Origin: Calothrix sp. NIES-2098
GTDB lineage: Bacteria; Cyanobacteriota; Cyanobacteriia; Cyanobacteriales; Nostocaceae
DNA: 64,000 bases
Reading direction: 5' to 3'
NCBI GenBank assembly: GCA_002368175.1
Contig: AP018172.1
Coordinates: 5,893,001 to 5,957,000, forward strand
In this document: positions 51,752-60,800 of the stretch, in pieces
How positions within the stretch are numbered: the first letter of the stretch is position 1
Layout: every line of letters begins with the position of its first letter
The notes under the pieces: model-generated
The model's input: only the letters and a program-made list of their open reading frames with translations
Database searches by the model: none
Told to the model about the DNA's origin: nothing
Translations under genes and position numbers: made by a program

Positions 51752-51763
51752 TGGGAACACTAA
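51752..51763 (+). promoter_or_regulatory. Shared upstream element, copy before the second intact kinase
   Basis: TGGGAACACTAA ends 27 bases before ATG 51791. The following bases up to the ATG (AATCTGAAAGGCTTCAGGAT) also closely match those before the gene at 63370. Confidence 0.6.
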
Positions 51764-51790
51764 ATCTGAAAGGCTTCAGGATTTAGTGGT

Positions 51791-54700
51791 ATGTTGATAA
51801 TTCCCGGATATCAATTTAATGAAGAACTCTACAACGGCTCAAGAACTCTGGTTTATCGTGGATACCGCGAGATTGACGAAAAGCCTGTAGCAATCAAACT
51901 GCTGAAAAATCCTTATCCGAGTTTCAGCGAATTGGTGCAATTTCGCAATCAGTACACCATTGCCAAAAATCTGCATCAACCTGGAATTATCCAAACCTAT
52001 AGCCTGGAGCCTTACCAGAATGGCTATGCGCTGGTGATGGAAGATTTCGGGGGGATTTCTCTCAAAGAGTATTTCACCTTTGGGTCTCTACAAGAGTTTT
52101 TACAGATAGCGATCGCACTGTGCGATATCTTAGATACTCTGTATCGCGATCGCATTATTCATAAAGATATCAAACCCAGCAATATTTTAATTAATCCTCA
52201 AACAAAACAAGTTAAATTAATTGACTTTAGTATTGCATCTTTATTGCCCAGAGAAACTCAAACGCTTATCGGCACTAATATCTTAGAAGGAACTTTAGCT
52301 TATATTTCTCCCGAACAAACAGGAAGAATGAATCGGGGGATTGATTACCGGACTGATTTTTATTCTTTAGGCGTGACTTTCTACGAATTACTTACAGCAG
52401 AGTTACCTTTTCAATCTCACGATGCAATGGAATTAGTACATTGTCATATTGCTAAAATGCCTCCATTGCTTCGGGAAGTCAAAAGTGAAGAAATTCCGCA
52501 GGTGATTTCTGATATTGTCATGAAATTGATGGCGAAAAATGCTGAAGATAGATATCAAAGTGCATTAGGACTTAAATTTGATTTAGAAAATTGCTTAGTT
52601 CAACTTCAAGAAACTGGTGAAATTAAAAGTTTCCCAATTGCACAAAGAGATGTGTGCGATCGCTTTATCATTCCCGAAAAGCTATATGGTCGAGAACAGG
52701 AAGTTGAAACTCTGTTAGCAGCATTTGACCGTGTTGCTCATGGTGCTACTGAAATCATGCTGGTGGCTGGTTTTTCTGGGATTGGAAAAACAGCAGTTGT
52801 GAATGAAGTTCATAAACCAATTGTTCGGCAACGCGGTTATTTTATTAAAGGTAAGTTTGACCAATTTAACCGTAATATTCCCTTTTCGGCATTTGTACAG
52901 GCTTTCCGCGATTTGATGGGGCAATTACTTACCGAAAGCGATCGCCAAATACAACAATGGCAAAATCACATTACTCAAGCATTAGGAGATAACGCCCAGG
53001 TAATTATTGACGTCATTCCAGAATTAGAACTAATTATTGGTAAACAGCCTCCTGTGCCCGAAGTATCAGGTATTGCCGCACAAAATAGATTTAATTTACT
53101 CTTACAAAAATTTATTAAATTATTTACAGATAAAGAACATCTATTAGTGATATTTTTGGACGACCTACAATGGATAGATTCTGCCTCATTAAAACTCATG
53201 CAATCATTAATAAGTGAGGCAAATTATGGCTATTTACTGCTGATAGGTGCTTATCGAGATAACGAAGTCTCTGCGGCACATCCTTTAATGATGACATTGG
53301 ATGACATTCAAGAGCGTGGTGCAAAAATTAATACAATTATTCTCAAACCGCTGAATGAATTTAAACTAAATCAATTAGTAGCTGATACCTTAGATTGCAC
53401 AGAAAAACTAGCTTTACCACTCTCACAATTAATCTACCAAAAAACTCAAGGTAATCCCTTCTTTGCTACCCAGTTTATCAAGGTATTGCACCAAGATGCG
53501 CTGATATATTTTAATTACGAACAAAGATATTGGCAATGTGACATAGCAGCAATTAATCAGCGATCGCTTACATCGGATGTAGTTGAATTCATGGCATTGC
53601 AATTACAAAAACTGCCGGAATTAACTCAAAATGTGCTAAAGTTAGCTGCTTGTATCGGCAATAAATTTGATTTAGAAACATTAGCAATTGTTTCTAAACA
53701 ATCAAAAATAGAAACAGCAGCTTGTTTGTGGAGTGCCTTACAAGATGGTTTGATTTTACCGCAAAATGAGGTTTATAAGTTTTATCAAGAGTCAGAATTC
53801 AAAATTGAGAATTCACAAGAGCAAAGAAATCCTGCTGACTTCTGGCTCATGGCTCCTGACTCCTGTAGTTACAAATTCTTGCACGATCGCATCCAACAAG
53901 CTGCCTATTCTTTGATTCCTGAAAATCAAAAGCAAGCAACCCACTATCATATCGGTAAATTACTATTAGGAAACCTATCAACCGCAGAATTGGAAGAGAG
54001 AATTTTTGATGTAGTTAACCAAATCAATATTGGAAAATGTCTACTTCAATATGAAAGCGAGAAAAAACAACTTGCAGAACTCAATTTAAGTGCGGGTCAA
54101 AAAGCGAAAGCTTCCACAGCCTATGAAGCGGCAAAGACTTATTTACAAGTAGGGATAAACTTGCTGGTAAAAGATGCTTGGACTGCTACCTATCGTCTGG
54201 CGTTCGATCTTCATTTCAATTTAGCAGAAGCCGCATTGATGAGTGGAGATTTCCAGTCGTTTGATGAGACGGTGTTAATCTTACTCGAATTTGCCAATTC
54301 AAATATCGATCGCGCCAAAATTTATGTTCTGAAGGTCGATCGGTATTCTTTGCAAGGGCAGTTTGCAGAAGCCATCCAGGCGGGTTTAGCAGGGTTGCAA
54401 AATCTGGGTATAACCATTGACCGAGATACCTTGAGGCAATTGACGCAAGACGAATTTGCCATTGTTGAAGACAGCTTGAAAAATCGCTCGATCGCCAGTT
54501 TACTAGATTTACCTGCGGCAAAGAATCCAGAAGTTCAAGCCGCGATCGAATTATTGATTATTCTGCAACCACCAGCCTATATTGTCTCTGATTTCGATCT
54601 GTACAGTTTCGCGACCTTCAGAGGCGTTCGTTTATCGATTGAGCAGGGTAATACCGCTGAATCAATTAAAGCTTATGCCACCTATGGCTTTCTGATTGGA

Positions 54701-57700
54701 CTGATGTACGGTCAGCACCAGCGCGGACTTGAGTTTGCTGACCTTGCCCTGCAATTAAGTTATCAGCTCAATAGTAAATTTCAACAATCTCGGGCTTGCT
54801 TTATATTAGGTTGCGCTATTCAAGTTTGGGCAAAACCAATCCAAGGAGCGCCTGAGACTAACTATCAAGGGTTCTTAGCAGGGCTGGAATCGGGAGAAAT
54901 TATCCATGCGGGATACAACCTATACGGTAATATTCTGAATCGGCTGTTTCAAGGTGAAAACCTAGCAGATATTGCGATCGACATTGATAAATATTGGCTG
55001 ATTGGAGAGCAATTCAAGCATGATTTTTTGTTGAGCATCCTTTCAGCCTGCCGTTTTTTTGTGAACCAACTCTCGCAATCTCTAGATGAGCAAGAACAAA
55101 CCCTCGCAACAGCAGAGCAGGCTTGGGTTGAGCGTTCTGAAGCATTACAGTCCTACACGGCACTCGGTACGTATTACATTCTGCAAATGCATCGAGCTTG
55201 TCTAATTCCAGGGTTCAAGCCGGACATTGACTATATTACAGGGGCGCGTAAATTTCTCAAGGGTTGTGCGGGATTTACCACTTCTTCTGGTTACTATTAC
55301 TACACTTCTCTGCTTCTGTGTTACCACTATCCAAATTTGTCAGAATCACAACGTAGCGATGTCTTGCAACAAATTGAAACCAATCAAGCCCAACTGAAAA
55401 TCTGGTCAGAAAGCTGTTCGGAAAACTTTTTGCATAAGTATTTGCTAGTCGAAGCAGAGCGATCGCGAATTGTAGGAAAATGCTTAGAAGCCCAGGAACT
55501 TTACGATCGCGCTATTGCCGAAGCTAAAGTCAACGGTTATCTCCAAGAAGAAGCACTTGCTAATGAACTCGCTGCTAAATTCTACTTTAATTGGGGTAAG
55601 GAAAAAGCTGCGCAAGGATATATGCAAGAAGCATATTATTGTTATGCGCGATGGGGAGCAAAAGCTAAAACCGAAGAACTAGAAAAGCGCTATCCGGTAC
55701 TACTCAAACCCATCCAGCAACAGCGCAGATTCAACTTCAATTCGTTAGAAACCATAGCCACAATTGCCCAAACTTCCAACAGTCATAGTACCAGCATTAC
55801 TGATGCCCTCAATTTTTCCTCAGTCCTGAAAGCGGCTCAAACGATCTCCAGTACCATCGAATTAGATCGACTCGTTGCTAGCCTTACCCAAATTATTGTG
55901 GAAAATTCCGGGGCAAAAAAATCTGCATTGATTCTCCCCTCAGAACAAGGTACTTGGCAAGTCACAGCGATTACCTGGATCGATCGTCAAGTAAATTCCC
56001 AAGGTGGAATCCAAACCACAATCCAGCCACAACCAATAGATACTTGCCAAGAAATTCCCACAACAATTATCAACTACGTCAAAAATACTCAACAAACAAT
56101 CATCATCGATAATTGCAAAACAGAAATTCCCGGAATTATTGGCGAATATATGCACGCCACACAACCCAAGAGTGTATTGTGTACGCCAATTATTCATCAA
56201 GGGCATTTAGTCGGGATTCTCTACCTAGAAAATCAACTGACAACTGGGGTATTTGACAGCGATCGCCTGGAAATTATCCAAATGTTATCAGCTCAAGCTG
56301 CCATCTCTTTAGAAAATGCCCGCCTCTATCGAGAATCGCAAGTAAAAGCGCAACAACTACAACAATCTCTCCAGCAACAAAAAACCTTATTTCATGTTGT
56401 GACTCAGATTCGCGAATCTTTAGAATTAGATGCGATTTTCCGTGCAGTCACCCAAAATATTCGTCAAATTCTTAATGCAGATCGCGTCGGGATTTATCAG
56501 TTTCATCTTGGTGAAAATTACGAATATGGTGAATTAATCGCTGAGGATGTTCTCCCAGAATTTACTTCGGGTTTAGCAGTGAAAGTTCACGATCGCTGCT
56601 TTGGAGACAACTTTGCCAGGCTATATAAACAAGGACGCATTTGCGCCATCGATGATGTCAACACCGATGCAGTCAAAGATTGCCATCGGGCAATTTTAGC
56701 GCAATTTCAAGTTAGAGCATCATTAGTAGTACCAATTATGCAAAATGATGAACTTTGGGGATTACTGTGCATTCATCAATGCGATCGCCCGCGTCATTGG
56801 CAAGCTTCGGAAATTCAATTTGCCCAACAAATTGGCGCACAAATGGGAGTTGCACTTCAACAAACCGATCTGCTGTTGGCAACGCAAAAACAAGCTACCC
56901 AACTCGAACAAACACTTCAACATCTCCAGCAAACCCAACTGCAATTAGTGCAACATGAGAAAATGTCTGCATTAGGTAATCTTGTGTCTGGGGTGGCTCA
57001 TGAGATGAATAATCCCCTTGGTTTTATTGCTGCTAGCCTCGAACAAACTAAACCTGCTCTTGCCGATATTGTTGAACATTTGAAACTATATCAAGCAAGT
57101 CTAGCCAATCCCGATGATAAAATTCTTGACCACGCCAAAAAAATTGACTTGGATTATAGTTTGGCAGACTTACCTAAGGTAATTGATGCAATGGTCATGG
57201 CGTGCGACAGATTAAAAAATATCAGCACTAGTCTTCGCACTTTCTCGCGTGCTGATAAAGATTACAAAGTACCTTTTAATATTCATGAAGGCATCGATAG
57301 CACTATTTTAATTCTCAAACATCGACTCAAAGCTAACAACCAACGTCCAGCTATTGTGATTACGAATGAATACAGTAATTTGCCAAAAATCGAATGCTTT
57401 CCTGGGCAATTAAATCAAGTCTTTATGAATATTATTGCTAATGCTATTGATGCTTTAGATGAAGCCAATATTGGGCAAAAGTTTGCAGATATTGAAGCTA
57501 ATCCCAATCACATTAAAATTACTACTTCAGTGACTGATAATCAAGTAAAAATCACAATTGCTGACAATGGTAAGGGGATGAGTCAAGAAGTTAAACAGAA
57601 AATATTTGACCATTTATTCACTACTAAAGAAGTAGGCAAAGGTACGGGTTTAGGATTGGCGATCGCTCGGCAAATAGTGGAAGAAACCCACAATGGAAAG

Positions 57701-57760
57701 TTGATTTGTCATTCTGTTGTTGGTAAAGGTACTGAGTTTATCATTCAGCTTCCACTATAA
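51791..57760 (+). CDS. Giant Ser/Thr-His hybrid kinase with cyanobacteriochrome-type GAF (B type)
   Basis: This 1989-residue paralog has the same order (Ser/Thr kinase, STAND ATPase, helical region, GAF, histidine kinase with His1737) plus one inserted domain. Residues about 1530-1697 are a second GAF with all hallmarks of the cyanobacteriochrome/phytochrome group: CFGDNFARLYKQGRI, CHRAILAQFQVRASLVVPI (Cys1631-His1632 at the bilin-attachment site) and LWGLLCIHQC. It may therefore bind a phycocyanobilin-type chromophore and respond to light. The N-terminus (GYQFNEELYNGSRTLVYRGY) groups with the last gene in the window, not with its direct neighbours. Its long helical region is the most divergent of the three. 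Confidence 0.9.
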   Translation: MLIIPGYQFNEELYNGSRTLVYRGYREIDEKPVAIKLLKNPYPSFSELVQFRNQYTIAKNLHQPGIIQTYSLEPYQNGYALVMEDFGGISLKEYFTFGSLQEFLQIAIALCDILDTLYRDRIIHKDIKPSNILINPQTKQVKLIDFSIASLLPRETQTLIGTNILEGTLAYISPEQTGRMNRGIDYRTDFYSLGVTFYELLTAELPFQSHDAMELVHCHIAKMPPLLREVKSEEIPQVISDIVMKLMAKNAEDRYQSALGLKFDLENCLVQLQETGEIKSFPIAQRDVCDRFIIPEKLYGREQEVETLLAAFDRVAHGATEIMLVAGFSGIGKTAVVNEVHKPIVRQRGYFIKGKFDQFNRNIPFSAFVQAFRDLMGQLLTESDRQIQQWQNHITQALGDNAQVIIDVIPELELIIGKQPPVPEVSGIAAQNRFNLLLQKFIKLFTDKEHLLVIFLDDLQWIDSASLKLMQSLISEANYGYLLLIGAYRDNEVSAAHPLMMTLDDIQERGAKINTIILKPLNEFKLNQLVADTLDCTEKLALPLSQLIYQKTQGNPFFATQFIKVLHQDALIYFNYEQRYWQCDIAAINQRSLTSDVVEFMALQLQKLPELTQNVLKLAACIGNKFDLETLAIVSKQSKIETAACLWSALQDGLILPQNEVYKFYQESEFKIENSQEQRNPADFWLMAPDSCSYKFLHDRIQQAAYSLIPENQKQATHYHIGKLLLGNLSTAELEERIFDVVNQINIGKCLLQYESEKKQLAELNLSAGQKAKASTAYEAAKTYLQVGINLLVKDAWTATYRLAFDLHFNLAEAALMSGDFQSFDETVLILLEFANSNIDRAKIYVLKVDRYSLQGQFAEAIQAGLAGLQNLGITIDRDTLRQLTQDEFAIVEDSLKNRSIASLLDLPAAKNPEVQAAIELLIILQPPAYIVSDFDLYSFATFRGVRLSIEQGNTAESIKAYATYGFLIGLMYGQHQRGLEFADLALQLSYQLNSKFQQSRACFILGCAIQVWAKPIQGAPETNYQGFLAGLESGEIIHAGYNLYGNILNRLFQGENLADIAIDIDKYWLIGEQFKHDFLLSILSACRFFVNQLSQSLDEQEQTLATAEQAWVERSEALQSYTALGTYYILQMHRACLIPGFKPDIDYITGARKFLKGCAGFTTSSGYYYYTSLLLCYHYPNLSESQRSDVLQQIETNQAQLKIWSESCSENFLHKYLLVEAERSRIVGKCLEAQELYDRAIAEAKVNGYLQEEALANELAAKFYFNWGKEKAAQGYMQEAYYCYARWGAKAKTEELEKRYPVLLKPIQQQRRFNFNSLETIATIAQTSNSHSTSITDALNFSSVLKAAQTISSTIELDRLVASLTQIIVENSGAKKSALILPSEQGTWQVTAITWIDRQVNSQGGIQTTIQPQPIDTCQEIPTTIINYVKNTQQTIIIDNCKTEIPGIIGEYMHATQPKSVLCTPIIHQGHLVGILYLENQLTTGVFDSDRLEIIQMLSAQAAISLENARLYRESQVKAQQLQQSLQQQKTLFHVVTQIRESLELDAIFRAVTQNIRQILNADRVGIYQFHLGENYEYGELIAEDVLPEFTSGLAVKVHDRCFGDNFARLYKQGRICAIDDVNTDAVKDCHRAILAQFQVRASLVVPIMQNDELWGLLCIHQCDRPRHWQASEIQFAQQIGAQMGVALQQTDLLLATQKQATQLEQTLQHLQQTQLQLVQHEKMSALGNLVSGVAHEMNNPLGFIAASLEQTKPALADIVEHLKLYQASLANPDDKILDHAKKIDLDYSLADLPKVIDAMVMACDRLKNISTSLRTFSRADKDYKVPFNIHEGIDSTILILKHRLKANNQRPAIVITNEYSNLPKIECFPGQLNQVFMNIIANAIDALDEANIGQKFADIEANPNHIKITTSVTDNQVKITIADNGKGMSQEVKQKIFDHLFTTKEVGKGTGLGLAIARQIVEETHNGKLICHSVVGKGTEFIIQLPL

Positions 57761-57795
57761 ATATTTTTGCTTTTTAGCCTATTCCCTTGCAACTC

Positions 57796-57807
57796 TGGGA
57801 ATACTAA
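57796..57807 (+). promoter_or_regulatory. Shared upstream element, copy before the third intact kinase
   Basis: TGGGAATACTAA ends 28 bases before ATG 57836. It is identical in sequence to the copy at 46231. Confidence 0.6.
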
Positions 57808-57835
57808 GTAGGAAATTATATAGCCTGAACGCAGT

Positions 57836-60800
57836 ATGATTACTACTCAAGTCAGTATTCCCGGATATGTAGTCAGCGAACAACTCTATGATGGTTCTAG
57901 AACTATAGTTTACCGAGCAGTAAAAGAAACTGACAATTTACCTGTAGTTATCAAACTGCTGAAAAATCCTTATCCCAGCTTTAGCGAACTAGTACAATTC
58001 CGCAATCAGTATACGATTGCTAATAATCTCAACAATTCCGGAATCATTCAACCCTATAGCCTGGAACCGTTCCAAAATGCCTATATTTTAGTGATGGAAG
58101 ACTTTGGGGGAGTTTCTCTCAAGGATTATTTTGTTAACAATTGTGTAGCGTCGCTTAGTGAGTTTTTACAAGTAGCGATCGCACTTTGCAATGCCTTGGA
58201 TATACTCTACCGCGATCGCATTATTCATAAAGATATTAAACCTAGCAATATTTTAATTAATCCGGAGACTAAGCAAGTTAAGCTAATCGACTTTAGTATT
58301 GCATCTTTACTTCCTAGAGAAACTCAAACATTCGTTAGTCCCAATGTTTTAGAAGGAACATTAGCTTATATTTCTCCAGAACAAACCGGGAGGATGAATC
58401 GCTTAATTGATTATCGCAGTGATTTTTATTCTTTAGGCGTGACTTTCTACGAATTACTTACAGGAGAATTACCTTTTAACACAAATGATGTGATGGAATT
58501 GCTGCATTGTCATATTGCAAAACTTCCAGAACCAATTCAAAGTCCAGAAATTCCGCAGGTGATTTCTGATATTGTGATGAAATTGATGGCGAAAAATGCT
58601 GAAGACCGCTATCAAAGTGTGTTAGGACTCAAATTTGATTTAGAATATTGTTTATCTCAGTTAAAAGCAAATGGTCGAATTGAAGACTTCGAGATTGCTC
58701 AAAGGGATGTGTGCGATCGCTTCATCATACCCGACAAACTTTATGGAAGAGAAACGGAAGTAGCAACGCTACTACAAGCCTTCGATAGAGTCAGCCTTGG
58801 TGCAACAGAATTGATGTTAGTTGCTGGGTTTTCTGGTATTGGTAAAACTGCGGTTGTCAACGAAGTTCACAAACCGATTGTTAGACAACATGGATATTTT
58901 ATTAAAGGTAAATTCGACCAATTCCAACGCAATATTCCCTTCTCTGCTTTTGTACAAGCATTCCGGGATTTAATCAGTCAATTATTAACAGAAAGCGATA
59001 GCCAAATTCAGCAATGGAAAGTCAGAATTTTAGAGGCTTTAGGCGACAATGGACAGGTAATAATTGAAGTAATTCCCGAATTAGAACTCATTCTTGGTCA
59101 ACAACCATCTGCAATAGAATTATCAGGTAGTGCTGCCCAAAATCGCTTTAATTTATTATTCCAGAAGTTTACCCAGGTTTTTACTACTACCGAACATCCA
59201 TTAGTAATATTTTTAGACGATCTGCAATGGGCAGATTCCGCATCATTAAAGTTAATACAACTCTTAATAGCTGATACCAGACATCTATTATTAATAGGTG
59301 CATATCGCGATAACGAAACCAGCCCAGCGCATCCCTTAATGTTGACTTTGAGCGAAATCGAAAAAGCCCAATCAACAATTAATACAATCACTTTAGCTCC
59401 ACTCAGCCAAATACAAATCAATCAATTAGTGGCTGACACACTCAGGTGTGCAGAAGATGTAGCATGGAATCTTTCGCAACTGGTATATCAAAAAACTCAA
59501 GGTAATCCATTTTTCAGTACACAGTTTCTCAAAGCATTACATCAAGATGGAGCGATTAAATTTAACTACCCTTCTTTGTATCCTCATAGTCAGAGGGGAT
59601 GGGAATGCGATCTTGCACAAGTAACTCAACAAGCAGTTACAGATGATGTTGTGTCTTTTATGGCGTTTCAATTGCAGAAACTGCCACCATCAACTCAAAA
59701 CATATTACAGCTAGCTGCTTGTATTGGTCATCAATTTGATTTAGCAACTTTAGCAATTGTTTGCCAACAGCCGGAAGTTGAAACATCTGCCGATTTGTGG
59801 AAAGCCTTACAGGAGGGATTGATTTTACCAATTACTGATGTTTATAAATTTTATCAGGGAGAAGATAAGGATCGATTATCGCTGTCACATGAAAATAACT
59901 TTCAAAAATTAGCCAAATATAAATTTTTACACGATCGCATCCAACAAGCCGCCTATTCTCTCATTCCCGATTATCAAAAACAAACAACTCATTACCAAAT
60001 CGGACAACTACTTCTGCAACAGATTTCGCCAGAAGCAAGAGAAGAGCGCATTTTTGAACTAGTCAATCAATTAAATTACGGTACCTCTCTGATTGCTCAA
60101 CAATCAGAACGAGATAGATTAGCACAACTCAACCTTACCGCCTGTCGCAAAGCCAGAGCCGCTACCGCCTATCAAGCAGCCCGCGAATATGCGAGTGTGG
60201 GTTTATCTTTATTGGGAGAAAACGCTTGGCAACAGCAATATGAAATCACCCTTGCCTTGCATGAATTAGCGGCGGAAGTAGCTTTTTTGTGTGGTGACTT
60301 TGCACAGATGGAACAGTTGATTCATCTTGTCACCAAACAGGCACATTCCTTACCCGAACAAGTTAATGTTGTCTGCATTAAAATTCAATTTCACGTCTCC
60401 CAAAATCAATTCCCCGAAGCGATCGCGATCGCTCAAATAATCCTACAACAGCTTAATGTCACGTTTCCCGAAACACCCACACCGAAAGATATTCAACAGG
60501 AAATTCAAGCATTTGGAGAACTGATTGCCAATAGGAAGATTGAAGATTTAGTTCACCTACCAATGATGGCAGATAGGCAGAAAATCGCAATTGTCCAGAT
60601 TGCTAGTAGCATCATGGCAGTGGCTTACCTCTCTGGTTCTTCCTTGTTCCCATTAATAGCTTTATTATTAGTCAGAATATCTATTCAGTACGGTAATACA
60701 TTCGCTACAGCCTATATTTATGCTACTTATAGTGTACTTCTGTGTAATTTTTTGCAAGATGTGAATACAGCGACACAGTTTGGGCAATTAGCTCTCCAGA

